The position numbers and the translations under genes are program-made. A stretch of DNA of 8,229 bases, from positions 1 to 8,229 of the forward strand of contig MUGD01000086.1 of NCBI GenBank assembly GCA_002900555.1. Direction: 5' to 3'. The DNA comes from Thermoplasmata archaeon M9B2D (lineage in GTDB: Archaea > Thermoplasmatota > E2 > DHVEG-1). Shown one piece after another: positions 1-6,760 of this stretch. A model generated the notes under the pieces. That model was given only the letters and a program-made list of their open reading frames with translations, was not told the origin of the DNA and ran no database searches. Within the stretch, counting starts at the first letter, position 1. Every line of letters starts with the position of its first letter.

Positions 1-413
1 CCAATCGATATCAGCAAGTCCTCAGGTTTTGAATAATATCGTCCGCACATCAGTTCAATGGTACGGCTCAGGATATTATCAGCGGTCCCTCTCCATCCCG
101 CATGGACCGCTCCGCATGCATCAGAGCTTCTATCATACAGGAGAACCGGTACACAATCGGCAACCTTTACCCCAAGCAGGATATTTTTTTCCCGTGTCAC
201 TACAGCATCTGCTGTTTTCAGCGGATCGTTCTTTCTCAAAATATGCACCCTGCTCGTATGTCTCTGAACGGGAAAATAAATCTTTTCAACAGGAAAATTT
301 ACATATCGAGCTATCACGAAAGGGTCCGTTCCCACATGTTTTGTTGTAAAAAAGGCTTTCACCCTCTCCCTTTTAAAAATGGAAGGCTCAATATATCTCG
401 CTTTTCTTACCAT
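1..413 (-). CDS. pgeF: PgeF/YfiH-family (laccase-domain, PF02578) protein, C-terminal part beyond the window
   Basis: This is the first 137 codons of a protein that continues past position 1. The family comprises zinc-dependent enzymes once called polyphenol oxidases; members have been reported as purine nucleoside phosphorylases or adenosine deaminases, and as the peptidoglycan editing factor PgeF. Visible motifs are QRHTSRVH (residues 50-57), VADCVPVLLYD (84-94) and ACGAVHAGWRGTADN (99-113). By family pattern, H52, C87 and H104 would be the metal ligands. The N-terminus VKAFFTTKHVG (18-28) matches the usual family opening. The start is the ATG at 413-411. It has no strong ribosome binding site, but the homology-like region begins just after it, and further upstream there is only a non-family-like open stretch. 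Full members are about 240-280 residues, so roughly half is present. It diverges from the OmpA lipoprotein gene. The family call is firm; the substrate in this organism is not known. Confidence 0.93.
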   Translation of the reverse strand, partial: MVRKARYIEPSIFKRERVKAFFTTKHVGTDPFVIARYVNFPVEKIYFPVQRHTSRVHILRKNDPLKTADAVVTREKNILLGVKVADCVPVLLYDRSSDACGAVHAGWRGTADNILSRTIELMCGRYYSKPEDLLISI

Positions 414-459
414 CTTATATTTCAGGCTTAAGTGCGGACATGACAAATTCCATAAATAA

Positions 460-468
460 ATTGTACCA
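460..468 (-). promoter_or_regulatory. Candidate extended -10 promoter of the pgeF-like gene
   Basis: Read on the minus strand, the sequence is TGGTACAAT: a TGn extension followed by TACAAT, which matches five of six bases of TATAAT. No convincing -35 lies 16-18 bases upstream, which is tolerated in extended -10 promoters. The expected transcription start, near 453, would leave a leader of about 40 bases before the ATG at 413. Inferred from pattern only. Confidence 0.4.
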
Positions 469-533
469 TCACTGAAAACGAAAAAACTATGAAAAATCAT
501 TATTTAGCTGAAGATTTGCGAGCTACGATCAAA

Positions 534-562
534 TTGACAACACTAGTGAACTAAGATAAACT
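534..562 (+). promoter_or_regulatory. Candidate sigma70-type promoter of the OmpA lipoprotein gene
   Basis: A perfect TTGACA lies at 534-539. TAAACT (four of six matches to TATAAT) lies at 557-562, giving a spacer of 17 bases. Transcription would begin near 569, leaving a leader of about 33 bases that includes the GGGAGG ribosome binding site at 590-595, six bases before the ATG. The -35 is strong and the -10 moderate. The rest of 414-601 is AT-rich and shows no gene. Confidence 0.5.
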
Positions 563-601
563 TTATAAGTTTCCATAAAACCTGACATCGGGAGGATTAT
601 C

Positions 602-1513
602 ATGAGATACATGTTTCTGTTCTCCTTCTTTTTCACTCTTTCTCTTCTTGCCACAGGATGCGTGTCATCATCTAAACACAACGCGTGTCTGACGGAAGTA
701 AAGACACTCAACGCTGAGAATGCAAACCTGAGAAATGATCTTGAAGAAACCAACCGTCAAAAGGAGTCAGTGGAACAATCACTGAAATCGTTACAAAAGG
801 AAAATGGTGAACTCTCAGACAGTAACAGAAGGTTGACGGACCTGAATGCAAACCTCAATTTTCTCCTCGACGCAAAACGTGATGAACTAACAAAAACCGC
901 TGCTGATCTTCAGTATAACCTGTCGTTGAAAGAAAAGGAGATCGATGAACTGTACCGTGAGAAAGCCGATGCTCTTAAAGTAAAAGAAGAGGAGATCGCA
1001 AAACTGACGAGCACGTATGACAACCTCGTGACCGAACTCAATAATGAGATCAAAGAGGGAGAAATAGCCGTTACTCAACTCAAGGATAAACTCTCACTCA
1101 GTCTTGTTGAAAAAATACTCTTTGACTCCGGCAGCGCCGCCATCAAGAGTAACGGAAAGCATGTTCTGGAGCGCGTCGCAGAAATACTCCGTAACGTTAA
1201 AGACAAACAGATCAGGATCGAAGGTCATACCGATAATATACCTATTGGGCCACGCATCGCTGAACGCTTTCCTTCGAACTGGGAACTCTCAACTGCTCGT
1301 GCAACTAATGTAGTAAAATTCCTGATCGATAACGGAATCGATCCTGAACTTATTAGTGCCACGGGGTACTCTGAATATCGCCCCGTTGCACCCAACGACT
1401 CGGATGAAGATAGAAGCAAGAATAGGAGAATAGAGATAGTTCTTATCCCCCTTGACATAGACAGGGTTGTTTTACCTCCTCCTTCAGATGATAAAACCAC
1501 CCAGGATAAGTAA
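602..1513 (+). CDS. OmpA-family peptidoglycan-binding lipoprotein with long coiled coil
   Basis: The 303-residue product is a predicted envelope lipoprotein that anchors to peptidoglycan. Residues 1-20 are a lipoprotein signal ending in the lipobox LATGC, with C20 as the lipidated residue. The next residue is Val rather than Asp, which favours outer-membrane sorting. Residues about 30-165 are Leu/Glu/Lys-rich heptad-like sequence, a long coiled coil. Residues about 168-282 are an OmpA C-terminal/MotB-like domain: ILFDSGSAAI (172-181), GHTDN (208-212), NWELSTARA (226-234), the GYSEYRPVAPN stretch (255-265) and NRRIEIVL (274-281). D211 and R276 or R275 are the likely residues that hold diaminopimelate in this fold. 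A short Pro- and Asp-rich tail follows. The start is fixed by GGGAGG six bases upstream. It stands alone between two intergenic regions. It is not Pal (too long, coiled coil present) and lacks the MotB membrane helix and proton-channel Asp, so a structural or scaffolding role is most likely. Confidence 0.92.
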   Translation: MRYMFLFSFFFTLSLLATGCVSSSKHNACLTEVKTLNAENANLRNDLEETNRQKESVEQSLKSLQKENGELSDSNRRLTDLNANLNFLLDAKRDELTKTAADLQYNLSLKEKEIDELYREKADALKVKEEEIAKLTSTYDNLVTELNNEIKEGEIAVTQLKDKLSLSLVEKILFDSGSAAIKSNGKHVLERVAEILRNVKDKQIRIEGHTDNIPIGPRIAERFPSNWELSTARATNVVKFLIDNGIDPELISATGYSEYRPVAPNDSDEDRSKNRRIEIVLIPLDIDRVVLPPPSDDKTTQDK

Positions 1514-1533
1514 GAAAATTTATTAAACTTCAC

Positions 1534-1566
1534 ATTGTGGGGATAAAAAAGGGATATACCCGCAAT
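1534..1566 (+). terminator. Weak hairpin after the OmpA lipoprotein gene, possible terminator
   Basis: ATTGTGGG (1534-1541) can pair with CCCGCAAT (1559-1566). This makes an eight-pair stem with one U-G wobble and a 17-base A-rich loop. Only CTTT follows, so the U-tract is poor for an intrinsic terminator. It could instead be a leader or 3'-end structure. Confidence 0.28.
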
Positions 1567-1567
1567 C

Positions 1568-1596
1568 TTTACAAATGTTGCAATATATGTTAGTAT
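1568..1596 (+). promoter_or_regulatory. Candidate promoter of the GGDEF-lipoprotein unit
   Basis: TTTACA (five of six matches to TTGACA) lies at 1568-1573. TAGTAT lies at 1591-1596, 17 bases away, and is preceded by the TGn extension TGT (1588-1590). A start near 1603 gives a leader of about 31 bases that contains the AAAAGGGGAG ribosome binding site. I found no riboswitch-like fold, including GEMM type, in 1514-1633. Confidence 0.45.
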
Positions 1597-1616
1597 TACA
1601 TCATATGTATAACAAT

Positions 1617-1636
1617 AAAAGGGGAGCATTTCTTTG
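1617..1636 (+). promoter_or_regulatory. Ribosome binding site that selects a TTG start
   Basis: AAAAGGGGAG at 1617-1626 lies seven bases before TTG at 1634-1636. The next in-frame start, ATG at 1661 (residue 10), has no purine-rich site in front of it. This supports translation from the rare TTG codon, which may keep expression low. Confidence 0.65.
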
Positions 1637-3052
1637 ATAAAGCAGATCACATCCGGATTTATGAACCAGAGCATATCCCGGAAACTCTTCATGGGATACA
1701 TGTCTCTTTTTATCATCATTATTCTTATTTCTGTTGTAACGCTTTCCAGCCTGCGACGCCTTAATTCCATTAATAGTTCTCTCATTAACACATATGTTCC
1801 CTTGATTGACAGGTCAGAAAAAATGATTGATACACTGCTCAACCAGGAACTCTATGCACGTCGATATATCCTTCTTCAAAGCCAGGATTTCCTGGCACTT
1901 TTTTGGGAAAAAAGCACCGAATTCGATAACCTTGTTGAAACAATAGCATTTCTTCCTGAATACAACGACACAAAGGTCAATATGATAGCAAAGCTTCATG
2001 CTGAATATAACAGAATGTTTGTAAAAGGATTCAAGTATATGGGGACACCCGCGTCACGGCTCGCCAAGCAGTATGAAAATGATATAAGAAAAAAGCAGGA
2101 AGAACTTATTACCCAGATCAAAGAGATATCTTTCAATGCTCGCAGGATTCAGCATGATAAGACCATTCTTACGTCAGAGGTTGGTGAGACCGCGTTTCGA
2201 GTTACCGCTATACTGTGTCTTTTCGGCATTTTAATGAGTCTCTTTTCGTCTCTTGTCATAACAAAAAGTATTGCTGGGCCGATAAAAAAGCTCAAAAATG
2301 CGACAAGAGAGATAGCAGAGGGCAAATACGATCTTGTGCCTAATGTTGAACGCAAGGATGAGCTCGGAGACCTTTCTGAAGCATTTGCTGATATGGCACA
2401 CAGGCTCAAACGCCTTGAGGAGATCCATCTCGATGCAAGTCCTCTGACAAGACTGCCCGGTAATCGCGTCATTGAAAGCATACTGCAAAAGAGGCTTGAA
2501 AATAATGCCCAGATCGCTTTCTGTCACGTGGATATGGACAATTTCAAGGCTTACAATGATCGTTACGGTTATGCAATGGGCAGTGAGGTGATAAAGGCTA
2601 CGGCTGAGATTATTGAACGTAACCTGAAAAAAGCGGGCTCTCCTGATGATTTTCTCGGTCATATAGGCGGAGACGATTTTGTTATTATTACGTCTCTATC
2701 TCGATACTCCGATTTATGCCAGGTAATTCTCGATGACTTTGACAGGAACATAAAAAAATATTATACAGAAGAGGACCTTAATAAGGGATACATTCCCGGA
2801 AAAACTCGAATGGGCAGCGAAGAGCGATTCCCTATCATGACGTTGTCCATTGCGGTGGTTACCAATACCTCACGCACTCTTTCGAATCCGATCGAGATCG
2901 GAGAGATCGCCGCAGAGCTGAAAGAATATGCCAAATCACTTCCGGGCAGCGTATATGTCGTTGATAGAAGAAGGCATGAAGCAAAAGCTGACCCGTATAC
3001 TGAAGAAAATATTATCAATTTCCCTCAAAAGTCAAAAGGAAATAACCAATAA
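1634..3052 (+). CDS. Membrane HAMP-GGDEF protein, candidate Hypr-type cyclic dinucleotide synthase
   Basis: The 472-residue product has a transmembrane helix at about 22-40, a largely helical periplasmic region (about 41-187), a second helix (about 188-210), a HAMP domain (about 208-262, with GPIKKLKNATREIAEGKY and DELGDLSEAF) and a GGDEF domain (about 268-446). By alignment to PleD, metal-binding D300 (D327), F304 (F331), K305 (K332) and N308 (N335) are kept. The guanine-contacting Asp (D344) is S317, within GYAMGSEVI. The signature motif is GGDDF (345-349), not GG(D/E)EF. The inhibitory RxxD site is absent (SPDD, 336-339). Ser at the D344 position is characteristic of Hypr GGDEF enzymes such as Geobacter GSU1658, which make cyclic AMP-GMP. 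The periplasmic part resembles four-helix sensor modules. The product could be cyclic AMP-GMP or c-di-GMP, or the domain could be inactive, since Asp replaces the usual Glu in the signature. The stop overlaps the next start. Confidence 0.88.
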   Translation: MIKQITSGFMNQSISRKLFMGYMSLFIIIILISVVTLSSLRRLNSINSSLINTYVPLIDRSEKMIDTLLNQELYARRYILLQSQDFLALFWEKSTEFDNLVETIAFLPEYNDTKVNMIAKLHAEYNRMFVKGFKYMGTPASRLAKQYENDIRKKQEELITQIKEISFNARRIQHDKTILTSEVGETAFRVTAILCLFGILMSLFSSLVITKSIAGPIKKLKNATREIAEGKYDLVPNVERKDELGDLSEAFADMAHRLKRLEEIHLDASPLTRLPGNRVIESILQKRLENNAQIAFCHVDMDNFKAYNDRYGYAMGSEVIKATAEIIERNLKKAGSPDDFLGHIGGDDFVIITSLSRYSDLCQVILDDFDRNIKKYYTEEDLNKGYIPGKTRMGSEERFPIMTLSIAVVTNTSRTLSNPIEIGEIAAELKEYAKSLPGSVYVVDRRRHEAKADPYTEENIINFPQKSKGNNQ

Positions 3053-3567
3053 TGAGACCCTCCCCGCTCAGATACCGGACAAAAAACGCATCTCTTTTCT
3101 TATCAATCCTTCTTATTCTTGCACTTTCCTCGTGCATATATCAGATTCACAACGATACAACATCTGACTCCCTCTTTTCAAAAAAGTGTACGTACCCCGA
3201 TATAGGACTAGACAGTAACGACCTTCCTAAGGAAATAACAAAATACGAACAGGTCCTGAAAGAGAAACCCGACAAAGAAACTCTCGCAGCGGCGTATCTG
3301 CAACTTGCATCCCTTTATTCTTCTCATCGGAACCCCTCCCCTGACTATGTGCGTACCTTGAAACTTCTTAACGACTACAGCACCCTCGAGCCAGATAAAG
3401 CGAAGGCAGAAACCTTCCAGTACTGGTACTCGATCATCTCGTATATAAACAAGCTCCGACAAGAGACCGCTGGCCTCCAGAAAGAAAACGCTGAGTTAAA
3501 GGAAGTGATCGAAGAGCTGAAACACCTTGATATCCGTATCGAGGAAAAAAGAAAACAGGTAAAATAG
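3052..3567 (+). CDS. Coiled-coil lipoprotein coupled to the GGDEF protein (QseG/YfhG-like layout)
   Basis: The 171-residue product has basic residues at its N-terminus, a hydrophobic stretch and the lipobox ALSSC, with C28 as the lipidated residue. The +2 residue is Ile, which favours the outer membrane. Residues about 60-135 are helical, with a repeat-like pattern (ITKYEQVL, AAAYLQLASLY, TLKLLNDYSTLEPDKAKAE) that suggests one or two TPR-like hairpins. Residues about 137-171 form a heptad coiled coil ending in the basic EEKRKQVK. Its ATG shares one base with the stop of the GGDEF gene (TAATG), and AAAAGGA (3034-3040) lies upstream, so the two are probably translationally coupled and made in linked amounts. 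The layout, a two-helix membrane sensor followed by a small lipoprotein with a C-terminal coiled coil, recalls QseE and QseG (YfhG). I infer that it may modulate the periplasmic part of the GGDEF protein. The family assignment is tentative. Confidence 0.8.
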   Translation: MRPSPLRYRTKNASLFLSILLILALSSCIYQIHNDTTSDSLFSKKCTYPDIGLDSNDLPKEITKYEQVLKEKPDKETLAAAYLQLASLYSSHRNPSPDYVRTLKLLNDYSTLEPDKAKAETFQYWYSIISYINKLRQETAGLQKENAELKEVIEELKHLDIRIEEKRKQVK

Positions 3568-3576
3568 TTCACCCAA

Positions 3577-3586
3577 GGTAGCTACC
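3577..3586. other. Perfect 10-base palindrome between convergent genes
   Basis: GGTAGCTACC lies in the 35-base gap between the lipoprotein stop and the nnr stop. As RNA it can form only a short three-pair stem with a four-base loop and has no T-run on either strand, so a terminator role is unproven. No better terminator is seen for either convergent unit. Confidence 0.25.
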
Positions 3587-3602
3587 CTGCGAAATCATTC
3601 CG

Positions 3603-5153
3603 TTATTTATTGTCGCTAAATCGCTTAAACGTATCAGGGAGATACTGGATAATATCTCCGGCGATCAGGGAATGTTCCCCTATATCCCGGGCAGCAAGGT
3701 CACCAGCCAGACCATGGAGATAGGCACCGCAAACGGCAGCGTGAAGGGGATCGTGGCCCTGACCCATAAACGATGCAATAATACCTGACAACACGTCTCC
3801 TGATCCCGCTGTAGCCATTCCAGGGTTGCCCGTCGTGTTCAGATAGACATCCCCATCGGGTGATGATATTACTGTCGGGACCCCTTTCAAAAGACAGAAA
3901 ATGCCATTTTCAACCGCAAATAAACGGGCAATTTCCATTCGCTTCATGTTGATGTCATTTACGCCTATGTCAGGATCACTTTCCTTCAGAAGTCTTTTCA
4001 TTTCGCCCGGATGGGGAGTTATAATAATTCCTTTCCTTCCATTTCTGAAGACACCGACATCGCCGTCTATACAGTTCAATGCATCGGCATCAACAAGCAG
4101 CGGTCTGTTTGACAAAAGGACAATCTCTTTTACAAAATCCGCCACCTGTTCATTAAGCCCTATCCCGGGCCCTATCACAACGGCATCCGCGCGTTTGTGG
4201 ATGAAATCAAGGGCTCTGGCCGTTGCGACATTCGAAAAGGTACCGTATCCCGAGGACGGAAGAGGCAGAGTCATCTCTTCGAACACCTGCGATTGGACAA
4301 CACTGAAAACCGAATCCGGAATGCCGATAGTGACCGCCCCTGCCCCTGCCCTCATGCAGGCCTTTGCAGAAAGAAGCGCCGCGCCGGTCTTACCGGGGGA
4401 ACCGGCAAGCACAAAGACATGACCATAGGATCCCTTGTGGCTAACGGTTTTTCGTTTCCTGATGCAGGGACGTATGAGTGCAACATCCACCAGATTGTTT
4501 TTTAGCTCATCCGACGATGTGAGTTCGTCTGGAAACCCTATATCCTCAACAAATAGTTTTCCTGTATATTCGGCACCAGGATATAGGCAATGACCTATCT
4601 TTGGGAGCCCAAATGTAACGGTATAATCCGCCTTCACAGCCCCACCGAGCAGATTGCCGGTATCTGCCGATATGCCGGATGGTATATCGACAGCAAGAAC
4701 GGGGGACCCTGCTTTGTTCACGGCAGTTATTACTTCAAGGAACTCCCCGGCCAAGGGTTTGTTCAGTCCTGTACCAAAGACGGCGTCGACCACAACGGTT
4801 TTTTTTAAACGATCAGGATTGATCTTCATCCCCATGCTGATATCGACGCCGGCGTTTTTCGCGGCAGTAAACTGCGCATGACAATCAGGAGAAAGAGCGG
4901 ATTCCCCTCTAGCGATAATAAAAACCTTTACATCATACCCCTTCGTCAAGAGGAGGCGTGCGGTAACAAGGCCATCTCCCCCATTATTGCCTGGTCCAGA
5001 TACGATCGTTATGGTGCTGCCCTTGAATATCTTCTCTATGCTCGTGGCAACTTTCTCGCCCGCCCTTTCCATCAGAACGAGAGAAGGAACCCCGAAGTCA
5101 TTAATGGTCTCCAAGTCGATACGTTTCATTTCTCCGGCCGTAACCAGCTTCAT
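3603..5153 (-). CDS. nnr: Bifunctional NAD(P)H-hydrate epimerase / ADP-dependent NAD(P)H-hydrate dehydratase
   Basis: This 516-residue cytoplasmic enzyme repairs damaged, hydrated NADH and NADPH. The N-terminal YjeF_N epimerase (about 1-220) converts R-NAD(P)HX to the S form; the C-terminal ribokinase-like dehydratase (about 230-510) dehydrates S-NAD(P)HX using ADP. Epimerase motifs are GPGNNGGDGLVTARLL (53-68), VVDAVFGTGL (121-130) and DIPSG (156-160). Dehydratase motifs are KGSYGHVFVLAGSPGKTGAA (240-259), GPGIG (328-332), DADALN (355-360), TPHPGEM (379-385), LLKG (421-424) and NPGMATAGSGDVLSG (443-457), with D453 the likely catalytic Asp. Length and domain order match the usual fusion, and nothing looks damaged. 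MKLVTAGEMKRID is a typical family N-terminus, supporting the ATG at 5153; the ribosome binding site is weak. It is the last gene of the pdxJ operon, 14 bases after the DUF4388 gene. The tsaE gene that often follows it elsewhere is absent. Confidence 0.97.
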   Translation of the reverse strand: MKLVTAGEMKRIDLETINDFGVPSLVLMERAGEKVATSIEKIFKGSTITIVSGPGNNGGDGLVTARLLLTKGYDVKVFIIARGESALSPDCHAQFTAAKNAGVDISMGMKINPDRLKKTVVVDAVFGTGLNKPLAGEFLEVITAVNKAGSPVLAVDIPSGISADTGNLLGGAVKADYTVTFGLPKIGHCLYPGAEYTGKLFVEDIGFPDELTSSDELKNNLVDVALIRPCIRKRKTVSHKGSYGHVFVLAGSPGKTGAALLSAKACMRAGAGAVTIGIPDSVFSVVQSQVFEEMTLPLPSSGYGTFSNVATARALDFIHKRADAVVIGPGIGLNEQVADFVKEIVLLSNRPLLVDADALNCIDGDVGVFRNGRKGIIITPHPGEMKRLLKESDPDIGVNDINMKRMEIARLFAVENGIFCLLKGVPTVISSPDGDVYLNTTGNPGMATAGSGDVLSGIIASFMGQGHDPLHAAVCGAYLHGLAGDLAARDIGEHSLIAGDIIQYLPDTFKRFSDNK

Positions 5154-5167
5154 CGACCCGATCGCAC

Positions 5168-5635
5168 CTATTCCTTCTTGTAAACCTTGAACACAAGGTA
5201 ACTCGTGCTCATGAACACGGGTCCCTGTGAAACTATATCAGGAAGCCCGTCAAAAAACTCAAACCTTCCATCGGTCCATGTAAGGAGGTCCTGAAAGATC
5301 ACCTCGGCAAGCTCCTTCACTGCGACTTCAAGAAACTCTTTCGATACGACATTGTTTTCAATGAGGTACTGAGTAAAAGGCACCTTGAGATCATTGCTCT
5401 CAAGAAGTGCGTCCTTCATTTTTTCCTCGGCGACCTCATCACTCATGGAAAGGAACTCCCCAAGACGTTCTCCCTCTTTTCGTGACGATACGAAAATGAT
5501 CCTTCCATCCTTAAAACAGAAACACTTTTCGATCTCTTCCTTCCAGAGAACGAGCACCCCCGTTTTTGCGCTCATCTCGATCCATTGAAAGAGGTTTTGC
5601 ACCGGCATGTTCTTTAAGCTTCCGGTTCTTGGCAT
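5168..5635 (-). CDS. DUF4388 (PATAN-like) domain protein
   Basis: The 155-residue soluble protein matches the DUF4388 pattern. It opens with GSLKNMPVQNLFQWIEMSAKTGVLVL (in two parts, 5-20 and 21-30), continues through FCFKDGRIIFVSS (39-51) and ERLGEFL (56-62), and then has a helical second half with LAEVIFQDLLTWTDGRFEFF (109-128). DUF4388 domains occur in regulatory proteins of many bacteria, often joined to response-regulator or GTPase-related domains, and are thought to mediate protein interactions. Here the domain stands nearly alone with no output domain. The start ATG at 5635-5633 lies three bases after the acpS stop, with GGAGAGAGA (5644-5652 on the minus strand) upstream. It sits between acpS and nnr in a housekeeping operon where a regulatory domain is not expected. 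There are two Cys (C38, C40) but no catalytic motif that I recognise. The family call is good; the function is unknown. Confidence 0.85.
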   Translation of the reverse strand: MPRTGSLKNMPVQNLFQWIEMSAKTGVLVLWKEEIEKCFCFKDGRIIFVSSRKEGERLGEFLSMSDEVAEEKMKDALLESNDLKVPFTQYLIENNVVSKEFLEVAVKELAEVIFQDLLTWTDGRFEFFDGLPDIVSQGPVFMSTSYLVFKVYKKE

Positions 5636-5638
5636 CGA

Positions 5639-6013
5639 TCAGTCTCTCTCCATAATAACGAATGCTACACCGAAATCGGCCTCATGACTGAGGCTTAGAT
5701 GAATTTTCCCGATCCGTCTCTCCCCAACAAAGTCTCGGCTCTTCCCATGAAGATGCATGAGCGGCTGCCCATTTGCCGAGCGAACCACTTCTATCTCTTT
5801 CAGCGGAACCGCAATCTCGGCACCAATTGCCTTGATGAAAGCTTCTTTTGCGGCAAACCTTGCAGCCAATGATGGATAGGGATATCTCATTTTGTAACAG
5901 TAATCGATCTCACCAGGAGTAAATATCCTGGTGAGAAACTGTTCACCCCATCTTTCCACAGCTTGCTGGATTCTCTCAACATTCACAATATCGGTACCGA
6001 CACCAAATATCAT
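5639..6013 (-). CDS. acpS: Holo-[acyl-carrier-protein] synthase
   Basis: This 124-residue phosphopantetheinyl transferase moves 4'-phosphopantetheine from coenzyme A to the Ser of acyl carrier protein, activating it for fatty acid synthesis. Family motifs are MIFGVGTDIVNVERI (1-15), RIFTPGEIDYC (29-39), LAARFAAKEAFIKAIG (49-64) and IHLSLSHE (104-111). D8 and E57 are the expected magnesium ligands and K56 is the conserved Lys beside them. Length is normal for the trimeric AcpS type. The ATG overlaps the pdxJ stop in the sequence ATGA (four shared bases), which indicates translational coupling. The pdxJ-acpS pair is a common arrangement in Gram-negative bacteria. Nothing is unusual in the protein. 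Confidence 0.97.
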   Translation of the reverse strand: MIFGVGTDIVNVERIQQAVERWGEQFLTRIFTPGEIDYCYKMRYPYPSLAARFAAKEAFIKAIGAEIAVPLKEIEVVRSANGQPLMHLHGKSRDFVGERRIGKIHLSLSHEADFGVAFVIMERD

Positions 6014-6726
6014 GTCGCCTGCTCAATTATCTCTTTCATCTGGCGAACGGCCTTTTCCATTCCCACGAGAACGGCTCGTGCGACAACACTATGTCCGATG
6101 TAAAGCCCCCTGATACCTCTGAGAGACGCAACGGGCTTTACATTACTATAATTGAGACCGTGCCCCGCATTTGCCAGGAGGCCTATATCATTCGCTTTCG
6201 CGACCGCATCAATAACTTTTTTCAATTCCTCTCGCTGCATCTGACCTTTCGCATTCGAGTATAATCCGGTATGGATCTCGATCATATCGGCGCCTAGCTC
6301 TTTGGAATAATCAATATCTTCGAGATCTGGATTAATAAAAAGGCTTACGGGAATTCCCTTTTCTTTTATCCGTCCGATCGATTTCCTCAATTGATCCTTG
6401 CTCGCGAAGAGATTAAGTCCCCCTTCGGTTGTCAATTCAGCTCTTTTTTCAGGAACCAGGGTTACCATATCAGGTTTTGCTTCAGTAGCTATTTTCACCA
6501 TTTCATCGGTAGCTGCCATTTCCAGGTTGAGCTCTACCAAAACAGTCCCTCTGAGGACCTCAAGGTCCCGGTCATTGACATGCCTTCTGTCCTCCCTCAA
6601 ATGGAGAGTTATCCCGTCAGCACCTCCAAGGACGGCAAGAGTTGCGGCATAAATGGGATCCGGCTCCTGACCAAGACGGGCCTGACGCAGCGTGGCAACA
6701 TGGTCAATATTGACCCCAAGGATCAT
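6010..6726 (-). CDS. pdxJ: Pyridoxine 5'-phosphate synthase
   Basis: The 238-residue TIM-barrel enzyme condenses 3-amino-2-oxopropyl phosphate with 1-deoxy-D-xylulose 5-phosphate to give pyridoxine 5'-phosphate, the last ring-forming step of DXP-dependent vitamin B6 synthesis. Motifs are GVNIDHVATLRQAR (4-17), GADGITLHLREDRRH (35-49), VELNLEM (64-70), VTLVPE (88-93), TTEGGLN (99-105), GADMIEIHTG (145-154) and NAGHGLNY (186-193). By comparison with the E. coli enzyme, H42, E69 and H189 match the catalytic H45, E72 and H193. The usual ELNIGHS near the C-terminus reads GLYIGHS (207-213), keeping the IGH core. The start is set by GGAGG seven bases upstream (6734-6738). It is the first gene of the operon, behind an extended -10 promoter. 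Confidence 0.98.
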   Translation of the reverse strand: MILGVNIDHVATLRQARLGQEPDPIYAATLAVLGGADGITLHLREDRRHVNDRDLEVLRGTVLVELNLEMAATDEMVKIATEAKPDMVTLVPEKRAELTTEGGLNLFASKDQLRKSIGRIKEKGIPVSLFINPDLEDIDYSKELGADMIEIHTGLYSNAKGQMQREELKKVIDAVAKANDIGLLANAGHGLNYSNVKPVASLRGIRGLYIGHSVVARAVLVGMEKAVRQMKEIIEQAT

Positions 6727-6760
6727 GTACCTTCCTCCAATGTAACGGGAAATAATGAAA

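Noticed and set aside
29..431. Overlapping plus-strand open frames at the left edge
   Set aside because: The minus strand of the same stretch encodes the clear PF02578 motifs ADC and HAGWRG. The plus frames have no family-like sequence.
1601..1613. TATAAC at 1608-1613 as the -10 of the GGDEF gene
   Set aside because: It matches five of six bases, but nothing like a -35 lies 15-18 bases upstream and the TGn spacing is wrong. The 1568-1596 pair fits better.
1514..1633. Possible GEMM/cyclic-dinucleotide riboswitch before the GGDEF gene
   Set aside because: No GEMM consensus elements are visible, and the predicted leader after the candidate promoter is only about 31 bases, too short for that aptamer.
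1225..1842. Long open frame on the minus strand across the 3' end of the OmpA gene and the start of the GGDEF gene
   Set aside because: It runs antisense through two well-supported genes, has no recognisable motif, and no ribosome binding site was noted. It is a shadow frame.
3901..5190. Several plus-strand open frames opposite nnr
   Set aside because: They lie antisense to a complete, motif-rich nnr gene and have low-complexity, Ser/Pro-rich translations typical of shadow frames.
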